Source: an uncultured Pelagibacteraceae bacterium
GTDB lineage: Bacteria > Pseudomonadota > Alphaproteobacteria > Pelagibacterales > Pelagibacteraceae
Direction of reading: 5' to 3'
Length of the DNA: 53,123 nt
Assembly (NCBI GenBank): GCA_902580505.1
Contig: CACHLB010000007.1
Span: 1 to 53,123 of the forward strand
This document shows positions 44,870 through 53,123 of this stretch, piece by piece. The first letter of the stretch is position 1. Each line of letters starts with the position of its first letter. The notes beneath the pieces were generated by a model that was not told where the DNA came from, ran no database searches, and worked only from the letters and a program-made list of their open reading frames with translations. Both the position numbers and the translations under genes were made by a program.

Positions 44870-45892
44870 ATGAGATCGAAAAATTTTACATATGAGAAAA
44901 GTGGCGTAAGCATAAAAAAAGCAGATAAATTTATTAAATTTATATCCTCAAGCACAAAAAAATCAAAAAAAAGTGGTGATTTTAAGAATATTGGGGGATT
45001 TGGAGCACTTACAAAACTACCAAGTAATTTAAAGAATCCATATCTTGTAACTAGCACAGACGGAGTTGGTACAAAAATTGAAATTGCTAATCAGCTAGGT
45101 AAATTTGATACAATTGGGGTAGATCTTGTGGCTATGTGTGTAAATGACATAATAGTTCAAGGAGCAAAACCTTTGCTTTTTTTAGATTATATATCAGTCG
45201 AAAAAATCGATACTAAAAAACTAAAAAGTATAATTAGTGGAATTATTAAAGGCTGCAAATTAGCTGACTGTGAATTAGTTGGTGGGGAAACTGCAGAAAT
45301 GCCTGGAACTTATTCTAAAGGGAAATTTGATATTGCAGGATTTTCCTTGGGCCTTGTAGATAAAAATAAAATATTAATGAATAAAATTAAAAAAAATGAT
45401 TTGGTAATAGCAATACCATCTAGTGGTCTCCACTCTAATGGATTTTCATTAGTAAGACATATTATTAAAAAAAAGAGAGTTAACTTAAAAAAAAATTCAT
45501 TTTTAAAAAAAGAATTATTAGTACCAACAAAAATATATGTAATGTATGTATTAGAATTAATTAAAAAAAAGTATTTGAATGCTTGCGCAAATATTACTGG
45601 AGGTGGATTAAAGGATAATATTAAAAGAATAATACCTGATAATTATTGTGCTGAAATAAATTTAGAAAAAATAAAAACACTAAAAATATTTAGATGGCTA
45701 AAAAGACAAGGTGTCAGCGATCAAGAAATGTTAAAAACTTTTAATTGCGGTGTAGGTTTTTGTTTAATAATAAAACGTTCAAACTACAAAAAAATAATTA
45801 GATTTTTTCCGAAAAAATATAAACCATATATTATTGGAAAAATTACAAAAAATTCAGAAAAAGTAAAGTTGAGTGGAAAAGTTATCTGGTAA
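44870..45892 (+). CDS. purM: Phosphoribosylformylglycinamidine cyclo-ligase
   Basis: PurM forms aminoimidazole ribotide (AIR) in purine synthesis using ATP. The 340-residue length fits. Hallmarks are YEKSGVSIKKAD at the start, GGFGALTKLP, STDGVGTKIEIA, DLVAMCVNDIIVQGAKPLLFLDY and GGETAEMPGTYSKG. purN follows with a 20-base overlap. Confidence 0.95.
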   Translation: MRSKNFTYEKSGVSIKKADKFIKFISSSTKKSKKSGDFKNIGGFGALTKLPSNLKNPYLVTSTDGVGTKIEIANQLGKFDTIGVDLVAMCVNDIIVQGAKPLLFLDYISVEKIDTKKLKSIISGIIKGCKLADCELVGGETAEMPGTYSKGKFDIAGFSLGLVDKNKILMNKIKKNDLVIAIPSSGLHSNGFSLVRHIIKKKRVNLKKNSFLKKELLVPTKIYVMYVLELIKKKYLNACANITGGGLKDNIKRIIPDNYCAEINLEKIKTLKIFRWLKRQGVSDQEMLKTFNCGVGFCLIIKRSNYKKIIRFFPKKYKPYIIGKITKNSEKVKLSGKVIW

Positions 45893-46451
45893 AAAAAATA
45901 CGGCAGTATTAATAAGTGGTAGAGGTAGCAATCTAAGATCATTAATAAAATATTCAAAAACGAAAAAATCTTTAATTAGAATTGTGCTAGTTGTCTCTAA
46001 TAATTTTAGTGCAAAAGGATTAGATTATGCAAATAAATCTAAAATCAAAAATATCTTTATCAAATATTCTAATAAAAAAAATTTTGAAGATCGTATGTTA
46101 AAATTATTAAAAAGAAACAATGTTGATTTAATTTGTTTAGCAGGATTTATGAAAATACTTTCAGGTAATTTTATAAGAAAATTCTATAAACCTATACTTA
46201 ATATTCACCCTTCTCTTCTACCTAAGTATAAAGGACTAAATACACATAATAAAGCAATTCAAAATAAAGACAAATACTCTGGAGCTACAGTACATATTGT
46301 TAATGAAAAATTAGATTCGGGAAAAATAATATTACAAAAGAAAGTAAAAATTCTAAAATCTGATAGTGTAAAGAGTTTAGAAAAAAAAGTTTTAAAAATC
46401 GAGCATAAAATATACCCAAAAGCAATTATTAAATTATTAGCTACTGATTAA
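45873..46451 (+). CDS. purN: Phosphoribosylglycinamide formyltransferase (GTG start)
   Basis: PurN transfers a formyl group from 10-formyl-THF to GAR in purine synthesis. It starts with GTG at 45873 inside purM; the product has 192 residues. The opening VLISGRGSNLRSLI and the catalytic NIHPSLLPKYKGLNTH with Asn, His and later Asp (EKLDSGKII) are present. It meets ndk tail to tail, overlapping by 11 bases. Confidence 0.94.
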   Translation: MEKLSGKKNTAVLISGRGSNLRSLIKYSKTKKSLIRIVLVVSNNFSAKGLDYANKSKIKNIFIKYSNKKNFEDRMLKLLKRNNVDLICLAGFMKILSGNFIRKFYKPILNIHPSLLPKYKGLNTHNKAIQNKDKYSGATVHIVNEKLDSGKIILQKKVKILKSDSVKSLEKKVLKIEHKIYPKAIIKLLATD

Positions 46452-46851
46452 AAAAAAAATCTAGTTCAATCTTAGCATTTTCAGGACTGTCTGAACCATG
46501 AACAGAGTTTTTATCAATTGAAATACCGTATTTTTTCCTCAAAGTGCCCTCCTCTGCGTCAACTGGATTTGTTGCTCCCATTAACTTTCTATTTTCCGCA
46601 ACTGCATTTTCTCTTTGTAAAGTCATGACAATAATAGGACCTGAAGACAAGTAAGTGCATAGATCGTTATAAAATGGTTTGGACTCGTGTACTTTATAAA
46701 ATTTTTCGGCTTCCTCTTTAGATATATGAATTTTTTTTTCTTTTATTATTTCAAATCCTTTATTTATAAATTCGTGCTTAATCTGATCTTGAAGATTTCT
46801 TTCAACTGCATCTGGTTTAATTATTGATAGAGTTTGTTCAATATTACTCAT
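46441..46851 (-). CDS. ndk: Nucleoside diphosphate kinase
   Basis: Balances nucleoside triphosphates through a phospho-His intermediate. The active His is in NSVHGSDSPENA near the C-terminus, and SIIKPDAVERNL and GATNPVDAEEGTLR are typical. I choose the ATG at 46851, preceded by TTGAGG, giving 136 residues, over a TTG four codons upstream. Its start overlaps the pepA stop by eight bases. Confidence 0.96.
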   Translation of the reverse strand: MSNIEQTLSIIKPDAVERNLQDQIKHEFINKGFEIIKEKKIHISKEEAEKFYKVHESKPFYNDLCTYLSSGPIIVMTLQRENAVAENRKLMGATNPVDAEEGTLRKKYGISIDKNSVHGSDSPENAKIELDFFFNQ

Positions 46852-48280
46852 AGTTATCCTCAATTAATTTATTTAACAATCTAACTCCATAACCAGTTGC
46901 ACCACCAGAGTTAAGTGCTCCTCCATATTTTGAAAATGCCATGCCTGCAATATCTAAGTGGGCCCAGGGTGTTTTATTTATTATGAACCTCTGCAAAAAT
47001 TGTGCTGCTGTGGTCGAACCTGCTCCACCAACATAATTAATATTTTGCATATCTGCATTTTTAGAATTTATTAATTTATCAAAGTTTTTGTTTAAAGGCA
47101 TTCTCCACAGTTTTTCTTCAACACTTTCACCTGCATCAATTAGTTGTTTAGATAATTTATCATTATTTGAAAATAAGCCTGCATACTCAGAGCCTAGAGA
47201 AACAATTATAGCCCCGGTCAATGTTGCTAAGTCAACTATAAATTGTGGCTTAAATTTTTCTTCTGTAAATGTTAATGCATCTGCTAAAACTAATCTTCCC
47301 TCAGCATCAGTATTTAAAACTTCAATTGTTTTTCCACTATAAGATTTTACGATGTCTCCAGGTCTTTGAGCATTTCCACTTACCATATTTTCTACAAGTC
47401 CAACAACTCCAACAGCATTAATTTTTGATTTTCTTAAAGCAAGAGTTTTCATTAATCCAACAACAGTGGCAGAGCCTGCCATATCATATGTCATATCTTC
47501 CATAAATTTTGCTGGTTTTAAAGAATAACCACCTGTATCGAAGCACACTCCTTTTCCAACAAATCCTAAGGGTTTGGATTTACTCTTTGCACCTTTCCAT
47601 TCTATAGTTACTAAATATGAACCTTTGTCACTTCCTTGGCCTACACCCAATAAAGCATTCATACCCATCTTTTTTAATTTTTTTTGATCATATACAGTGA
47701 CTTTTAATCCAAATTTTCTTAGTTTAACTATACGTCTTGCGTATTCATCTGGATGTAGAACATTTCCTGGCTCTGATACAAGATCTCTGGTAAGAAATAC
47801 GCCTTCTAAAAGTGAATTTAATTTATTTCTCAATAAATTTGTTTTTTTTGATTTTAGTCCAACTACACTTAGGTATGTAATTATGTTTTTTGATTTATCA
47901 GTTTTATAGACATCAAATTCATACGATTTAAGTTGTGCACCATGTAAAAACTTTTCTAGTTGTAAATTAGTAATATTAGATAAATTTGTTTCAAAAAAGG
48001 ATTTTTCAATTTTATTGTTTTTTAAAAAAACAAATAAATTAGATCCAAGTTTCTCGAAATCTAACGAAGTTTTAGAATTAATACAATTTACAAAAATATA
48101 AGTTTTGCCATCTATGTTTTGAACAAAGAATTTTTTCTCCAAAAATAATTTATTAGCAAATAAAGATTTATTTAAAGATTTAACAATTTTACTTTTAGTA
48201 TTTTTATCCTTTACTAAAATAATCTCGTTATCTTTAGCTACTTTGGGAACTTTTATTACAAAATCTAATTTTAGCTTCAT
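46844..48280 (-). CDS. pepA: Leucyl aminopeptidase (M17, cytosol aminopeptidase)
   Basis: A two-metal aminopeptidase of 478 residues in the M17 family. The hallmark NTDAEGRLVLADAL is intact, as are VGKGVCFDTGGYSLKP and DMTYDMAGSATVVG, which hold metal ligands. The N-terminal domain is variable as usual. It is divergent from the lptF operon across 54 bases, a conserved alphaproteobacterial arrangement. Confidence 0.95.
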   Translation of the reverse strand: MKLKLDFVIKVPKVAKDNEIILVKDKNTKSKIVKSLNKSLFANKLFLEKKFFVQNIDGKTYIFVNCINSKTSLDFEKLGSNLFVFLKNNKIEKSFFETNLSNITNLQLEKFLHGAQLKSYEFDVYKTDKSKNIITYLSVVGLKSKKTNLLRNKLNSLLEGVFLTRDLVSEPGNVLHPDEYARRIVKLRKFGLKVTVYDQKKLKKMGMNALLGVGQGSDKGSYLVTIEWKGAKSKSKPLGFVGKGVCFDTGGYSLKPAKFMEDMTYDMAGSATVVGLMKTLALRKSKINAVGVVGLVENMVSGNAQRPGDIVKSYSGKTIEVLNTDAEGRLVLADALTFTEEKFKPQFIVDLATLTGAIIVSLGSEYAGLFSNNDKLSKQLIDAGESVEEKLWRMPLNKNFDKLINSKNADMQNINYVGGAGSTTAAQFLQRFIINKTPWAHLDIAGMAFSKYGGALNSGGATGYGVRLLNKLIEDNYE

Positions 48281-48334
48281 TTTTTTGAAATATTTTATAG
48301 ATAATGTTGTATATTTATTAAATTAGTAATTTCA

Positions 48335-49465
48335 ATGAATAAATTAATATTCCGCAAACTATCTTTAGATATTTTATCATTTTTTTTGCTTTCTTCTATT
48401 GCTTTAACTTCCATAGTTTGGGTGATACAAGGTGTAAATCTATTAGATATAGTTACCGAAAGGGGACATGCTATAAATGTTTATCTTATTTTTACTATTT
48501 TAAATTTACCTAAGATTTTCAGTAAACTGCTGATTTTTAGTTATTTTTTAACTTTATTTGTCGTTTTAATAAAATACGAAGAAAATAATGAAATTCTGGT
48601 TTTTTGGACAAATGGAATAAAAAAAATAACATTTATAAATTTCATAGCAAAATTATCAATTTTGTTTCTAATAATACAATTATTTCTTAGTTTATTTTTA
48701 GTACCTCAGTCTCAAAATTTAGCTCAAAAATATTTAAAAAATTCATCAATGGATTTTTTTCCGAAGCTAATAGAAGAAAAAAAATTTTCAAATGTTATGA
48801 GGAACTTAACAGTATTTGTTGAAGAAAGAAATGATAATGGAGAATTAAAAGGTATATATATAAAAGAACAGTTGGGTGATGAAGAATACAAAATAATAAT
48901 CGCAAATACAGGAATGCTAATTCAAGATAGTGAAGGATTTAAATTTAAATTAAAAAAAGGAAAAATTACAAATATCGACAAGAAAAGTAGTTTTAATCTT
49001 GGATTTAATGAAACCTCTTATAATTTATCTAAGCTAACAGCAAAAACTAGGAAATATGTGAAGATAAATGAAACACAAAGTTTAATATTAATATCATGTC
49101 TAAGTAAAAATTTTAATAAACGTAAAGACAAAGAATTTAGGTGTGTAGAAGCAAACTCCTTTTTATTAAAAGATATTTATGAAGAAACTTTTAAAAGATT
49201 TATTAACCCAATATACATTGTTATCATATCTCTTGTTAGTTCATTGGTAATTCTTAAAACGAAATCAAATATTCTGCAAAATTATTATAAGTTTTTTTTA
49301 TTTATTTTAGGGTTTATAGTAATTTTATTTTCTGAATTAAGTCATAAATTATTAATTTCAGAAATATACTTGGAAATATTTTCTCTATTATTGCCAGTTA
49401 TTTTTATAATATTTTTTTATTTGTACATTTTAATTAAATCAAAATTTAACTTGAGATATTTATGA
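48335..49465 (+). CDS. lptF: LPS export permease LptF
   Basis: An inner-membrane permease (376 aa) that works with LptG and the ATPase LptB to pull lipopolysaccharide out of the membrane. The fold shows three N-terminal helices, a periplasmic beta-jellyroll region (about 130-275) and three C-terminal helices. KYEENNEILVFWTNGIKK is the family segment that contacts LptB. Its stop overlaps lptG by four bases (ATGA). Confidence 0.9.
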   Translation: MNKLIFRKLSLDILSFFLLSSIALTSIVWVIQGVNLLDIVTERGHAINVYLIFTILNLPKIFSKLLIFSYFLTLFVVLIKYEENNEILVFWTNGIKKITFINFIAKLSILFLIIQLFLSLFLVPQSQNLAQKYLKNSSMDFFPKLIEEKKFSNVMRNLTVFVEERNDNGELKGIYIKEQLGDEEYKIIIANTGMLIQDSEGFKFKLKKGKITNIDKKSSFNLGFNETSYNLSKLTAKTRKYVKINETQSLILISCLSKNFNKRKDKEFRCVEANSFLLKDIYEETFKRFINPIYIVIISLVSSLVILKTKSNILQNYYKFFLFILGFIVILFSELSHKLLISEIYLEIFSLLLPVIFIIFFYLYILIKSKFNLRYL

Positions 49466-50544
49466 CATTAAAGAAATACCAAACATATATATATTCCGTT
49501 TTTCTAAAAAAGTTTTTTTTAACAAGTTTTATTTTTTTATGCACAATCGTAATTATTAATTTTTTTGAAGAGATAAGATTTTTTGAAAAATATAATACTG
49601 AAATATACTACACAATTTATCTTTCATTAATAAACGCACCATCTTTGATGTTTGAAATATTTCCTTTTATTTTTTTAATCAGTGTGAAATTTTTTTATTT
49701 ATTTCTAATTGATAAAGACGAAATTGCAATATTACACTCCAATGGAATAAGTAATTTTAAAATTATTTATCACCTAGCTATAATAACAATGTTTGTAGGA
49801 GTTTTAATATTATTATTTTTTTATTCTTTATCTTCCAGCCTAAAAAGTAAGTATTTAGATATAAAGAATAGTTTTTCTAACACAAATGAGTATTTAGCTG
49901 TTGTAAATGATGATGGATTATGGATTAAAGAAGAAATTGATAATTATCTATATATAATTCATGCGAAAAAATTTGATAAGAACAAACTTGAGCAAATCAC
50001 TCTCACACAAACAGACAAATATTATAATAATGAAAAAACTATTTTAGCAGGTCAAGCAAATATCGAGTCAAAAAATTGGCAATTAAAAAATGTTTCTATT
50101 TTAGAAAATAACGGAATTAGAAGAAATTTAAAAAGTTTTGTATATAATTCATCTTTTAATGGTGAAATTATATCTAATTTATTTTCTAATTTGAATTCCC
50201 TAAATATATATGAGTTACATAAGTTATCAAAAAATTATTTAAATATAGGTTATTCAAATACAGAAATAAAAATTCAACTTAATAAAATTTATAGTATGCC
50301 TTTTTTCTTTGTATTAATGACAATTTTAGGATTTCTGGTAATTACTAAACTAAAAAAAGTGAAATCAAAGTTTTTTATAATAGTTTTAGGAATTCTTGTT
50401 TCAGTTATTATTTATTATCTAAATTATTTTTCAAGTATATTAGGTAACAAAGGAGCTTTGCCGATTTATTTATCAGTATGGATACCACTAGTCATATTAT
50501 TTTTAATTTGCAATATTGGGTTAATTAAAATCAATGAAAATTAA
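49462..50544 (+). CDS. lptG: LPS export permease LptG
   Basis: The partner permease of LptF (360 aa) with the same six-helix plus periplasmic domain layout. The coupling segment KDEIAILHSNGISNFKII is the counterpart of the one in LptF. C-terminal helices lie beyond residue 270. It overlaps lptD by 11 bases. The N-terminus KKYQTYIYSVFLKKFFLTSF is typical of LptG. Confidence 0.9.
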   Translation: MTLKKYQTYIYSVFLKKFFLTSFIFLCTIVIINFFEEIRFFEKYNTEIYYTIYLSLINAPSLMFEIFPFIFLISVKFFYLFLIDKDEIAILHSNGISNFKIIYHLAIITMFVGVLILLFFYSLSSSLKSKYLDIKNSFSNTNEYLAVVNDDGLWIKEEIDNYLYIIHAKKFDKNKLEQITLTQTDKYYNNEKTILAGQANIESKNWQLKNVSILENNGIRRNLKSFVYNSSFNGEIISNLFSNLNSLNIYELHKLSKNYLNIGYSNTEIKIQLNKIYSMPFFFVLMTILGFLVITKLKKVKSKFFIIVLGILVSVIIYYLNYFSSILGNKGALPIYLSVWIPLVILFLICNIGLIKINEN

Positions 50545-52918
50545 AAAAATAATTTTTAATATTTTATTATTTGTATTTATAAATACGTATGTTTATTCTA
50601 ATGAAATCGTATTTGAATCGTCTGATTTAGAAATTAAAGATAATGGAAATATTATTTTTGCAAAAAAAGCATATGTTAAGTTTCCAAATAAAAAAATTGA
50701 AATAAAGTCAAAAAATGCTGAATATTACAAGTTAAAAAAAATAATTATTTTTAAAGATGATGTTTATTATAAAGATATAGAGAACAACATTGAAATTTTT
50801 AGTAATGAAATAACATTTAATGAAAATGAAAATATTATATTCAGCAATGCGCCAACTAGATTTTATATAGATAATAAATTTAAAATTAAAACAACAAATA
50901 TTCTTTATGACAGAGATAAACAAAAAATTTATAGTCAAAATGATGGATTAATTGAAGATGATAAAGAAAATATTTATGAATTAAAAAATAAGTTTACTTT
51001 TAATTTAAATGATGAAGTAATTAAATCAAAAAAATCAATTATAACTGACAAAAATAAAAATGAATATATATTTGAAGACATAATAATTAATATTAAAAAG
51101 AATGAAATAGTTGGGAAAGAAATTCAGGTAAATTTTGAGAATTCATACTTTGGAAATAGTAAAAATGATCCAGTTTTAAAAGGTAGAGCGGCTATCTCAA
51201 ATGAAAATGAATTTAGACTATATAAAGCAGTATTTAGTACTTGTAATATTGAAAATAAAAATTGTAGAGGTTGGGAATTAAATAGTGATGAGTTTAACCA
51301 CGATAAAGATAAGAAAATATTTGAATACAAAAATTCCTGGATAAAACTGTTTAACAAAAAAATATTTTACTTACCATATTTTAATCACCCTGACCCATCT
51401 GTAAAAAGAAGATCAGGATTTTTAACACCTTCATATTCTAGTTCAGACAATCTAGGAACTTCAATAAATTTGCCATACTTCAGAGTAATTGACATAGATA
51501 AAGATATTACTTTTAAACCTATGTATTATGCAGATAAAAGCTTTTTACTACAAAATGAATATAGACAAGCCTTTAAAAAATCTAATTTACTAACAGATTT
51601 TAGCTTTTTAGTTGGAAGTGATGGAACTAAGGGTCATTTTTTTTATAATCAAATAGGTAAAACAAACTTTTCTAAAAATTATGAATTAAACTTACAAACT
51701 GTTAAAGGAGACAGTTATCTAAAATCACATAGTTTATTAAATACCTCGCCATTAATAAAAAGCGAGACATTATTAACTTCAAATTTAGATCTAGGATGGG
51801 AATTTTCAGACGCAAAATTAGATACTTCGTTTAAAATTTACGAAGATCTATCAAGAAATTATCATGATAGGTATCAATACATTTTTCCAGATTTTAACTT
51901 CTCTAGGAGAATTGATATACCCGAAAATTATAATGTTAGTTTTAATTTTAACTCCTATGGGTATAACAAGCATTATAATACAAATGTGAATGAAAGTGTT
52001 ATTACTAACGATTTCTTATTTTCATCTATGGATTTTATTAATTCAAATGGATATTTAACAAATTACAATTTCCTTTTAAAAAATAATAATAATTATTCTA
52101 ATAATTCAAAATACTATGAGGACAATACCCAATATGATTTATTTGGTGTTTTTAAAATTGATACCAGTTTACCTTTGCAAAAAAGGTTTGATGAAATAAC
52201 TCATTATTTAAAACCTATTGTATCTTTAAGATACAGCCCAAACTCAAATAGCGATTTGTCTGCCAAAGATATTCTTTTGAATTATGATAGTGTTTTTAAT
52301 CTAAATAGAATTGGAACAAATACTGAGGTAGAGGGTGGAGAATCTTTAAGTTTAGGCTTGGAATTTAAGAGGAAAGATATTTCAGGTCTTGATATTATTG
52401 ATTTTAAAGTTGCTAATGTTTTAAAAAAAGACCAAAATAAAAATCTTCCATCTAAATCTAAACTAGATCAAAAAAGGTCAGATATTTTTGGAAATTTAGA
52501 TTACAAAATTAATCAGAATATAAATATTGGTTATGATTTTTCATACGATAATAATCTCAAACACTCCAACCTTGAAAAGTTAGACTTGGATTTAATTTTG
52601 AACAATTTATTTACGAATTTTTCATATTATCATGAGGATAATGATTTAGGTAGCAAAGAAAATTTAACGAATAGAAGCGATTTTAATATAGATGAAGAAA
52701 ATAAATTAAGTTTTGAAATCTCTAAAAATCTAAAAGATAACTTCACAGAGTATTATAATCTAGTTTATGGTTATGAAACAGACTGTTTAACTATAAATTT
52801 AAGTTACAATAAATCTTTTTATAGAGATGGAAATCTAGATCCAAATAAAAGTATATCTTTTTTAATAAAAATGGTTCCTTTTACTGAGTTAGGAGTTTCT
52901 AATATAGATAATTTATAA
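50534..52918 (+). CDS. lptD: Outer-membrane LPS assembly protein LptD
   Basis: LptD (794 aa) is the beta-barrel that inserts LPS into the outer leaflet. A signal peptide ends near residue 22 (VYSNE). An N-terminal OstA-like jellyroll (about 25-225) precedes a large barrel, which begins near FYLPYFNHPDPSVKRRSGFLTP, the family hallmark. Only three cysteines are visible, two close together in STCNIENKNCRGW and one near the C-terminus in ETDCLTI, so the E. coli four-cysteine disulfide pattern is not preserved. Confidence 0.9.
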   Translation: MKIKKIIFNILLFVFINTYVYSNEIVFESSDLEIKDNGNIIFAKKAYVKFPNKKIEIKSKNAEYYKLKKIIIFKDDVYYKDIENNIEIFSNEITFNENENIIFSNAPTRFYIDNKFKIKTTNILYDRDKQKIYSQNDGLIEDDKENIYELKNKFTFNLNDEVIKSKKSIITDKNKNEYIFEDIIINIKKNEIVGKEIQVNFENSYFGNSKNDPVLKGRAAISNENEFRLYKAVFSTCNIENKNCRGWELNSDEFNHDKDKKIFEYKNSWIKLFNKKIFYLPYFNHPDPSVKRRSGFLTPSYSSSDNLGTSINLPYFRVIDIDKDITFKPMYYADKSFLLQNEYRQAFKKSNLLTDFSFLVGSDGTKGHFFYNQIGKTNFSKNYELNLQTVKGDSYLKSHSLLNTSPLIKSETLLTSNLDLGWEFSDAKLDTSFKIYEDLSRNYHDRYQYIFPDFNFSRRIDIPENYNVSFNFNSYGYNKHYNTNVNESVITNDFLFSSMDFINSNGYLTNYNFLLKNNNNYSNNSKYYEDNTQYDLFGVFKIDTSLPLQKRFDEITHYLKPIVSLRYSPNSNSDLSAKDILLNYDSVFNLNRIGTNTEVEGGESLSLGLEFKRKDISGLDIIDFKVANVLKKDQNKNLPSKSKLDQKRSDIFGNLDYKINQNINIGYDFSYDNNLKHSNLEKLDLDLILNNLFTNFSYYHEDNDLGSKENLTNRSDFNIDEENKLSFEISKNLKDNFTEYYNLVYGYETDCLTINLSYNKSFYRDGNLDPNKSISFLIKMVPFTELGVSNIDNL

Positions 52919-52929
52919 AATTTAAATAC

Positions 52930-53123
52930 ATGAAAAATATTAAATTTTCATTTTTTATTGTTTTGTTCATATTAATTTCAAATAGCTTAGCTGCTAAAAT
53001 AGAAATTAAGTATAAAATTGATGATAAAATTATAACAAACATCGATATTTATAATGAAATGAAGTACATTACTTTTTTAAGGCCGAGTCTAAGTAAAATT
53101 TCTGATGAAGAAATCATTAAATT
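52930..53123 (+). CDS. surA: SurA-like periplasmic peptidyl-prolyl isomerase, 3' end outside window
   Basis: The first 64 codons of a secreted protein: signal peptide MKNIKFSFFIVLFILISNSLAA, then KIEIKYKIDDKIITNIDIYNEMKYI, which matches the N-terminal chaperone region of SurA. The position directly after lptD is where surA lies in most proteobacteria, before pdxA and ksgA. It is cut off by the window end. Domain assignment rests on this fragment and its position. Confidence 0.8.
   Translation, partial: MKNIKFSFFIVLFILISNSLAAKIEIKYKIDDKIITNIDIYNEMKYITFLRPSLSKISDEEIIK

Noticed and set aside
1-53123. CRISPR array, tRNA, rRNA, insertion sequence or prophage
   Set aside because: No repeat-spacer pattern, cloverleaf, ribosomal RNA sequence, transposase or integrase was seen on reading both strands; runs of A or T are normal for this base composition.

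Overview
The window looks like a piece of a streamlined, very AT-rich marine alphaproteobacterium of the SAR11 / Candidatus Pelagibacter type. This is inferred from gene content and architecture: very A+T-rich DNA, genes overlapping or a few bases apart, convergent genes that meet tail on tail, a stand-alone SUF iron-sulfur operon under an IscR regulator, and alphaproteobacterial neighbourhoods (ndufA12-DUF2155, DUF2066-hda, pepA / lptF-lptG-lptD-surA). No tRNA, rRNA, insertion sequence, CRISPR array or prophage was seen. No stretch over 300 bases lacks a gene; the longest gaps are about 17554-17698, 25490-25619, 40420-40527 and 11392-11496.

Region 1 (1-14403) is an accessory carbon-catabolism island. 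It opens with a sugar mutarotase (fucU, start outside the window) and the first third of a ribokinase-type kinase. That fragment runs tail to tail into a 2-hydroxyacid dehydrogenase that has also lost its 3' end, with the join at about 750-760. Then come a Gfo/Idh/MocA oxidoreductase and iolD, divergent from an aldehyde dehydrogenase, an HpcH/HpaI-type aldolase, an intact 2-hydroxyacid dehydrogenase and a small membrane-anchored protein. iolE follows, divergent from a second Gfo/Idh/MocA protein and iolG, and then a sugar-type ABC importer (binding protein, permease, ATPase). iolG, iolE and iolD carry out the first three steps of myo-inositol breakdown. iolB, iolC, iolJ and a CoA-dependent iolA are not seen, and an aldolase plus a different aldehyde dehydrogenase sit in the cluster.

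Region 2 (14427-19279) has two EamA/DMT exporters flanking a homocysteine S-methyltransferase-like gene, a YbaK-type editing protein, glutamine synthetase glnA and a small unknown ORF.

Region 3 (19339-25541) is the SUF operon read leftward: iscR-sufB-sufC-sufD-sufS-sufU-sufT-sufA. A close match to the IscR type 1 operator overlaps a promoter-like sequence in front of iscR.

Region 4 (25620-53123) is core housekeeping: a hydrolase, anmK, tyrS, an AsmA/YhdP-like envelope protein, prfB with an intact programmed +1 frameshift site, penicillin-binding protein 1A, an RNase E/G without the zinc-link cysteines, thiSG, aroQ-accB-accC, DUF2155, ndufA12, a stand-alone protein resembling the C-terminal domain of class II ribonucleotide reductase, aspS-hda-DUF2066, purM-purN, ndk, pepA, lptF-lptG-lptD and the start of a surA-like gene. 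The most unusual items are the double-truncation junction, the incomplete or rerouted inositol pathway, the zinc-link-free RNase E, the free-standing RNR-type domain with a 20-bp palindrome upstream, and divergent genes separated by as little as 9 bases.
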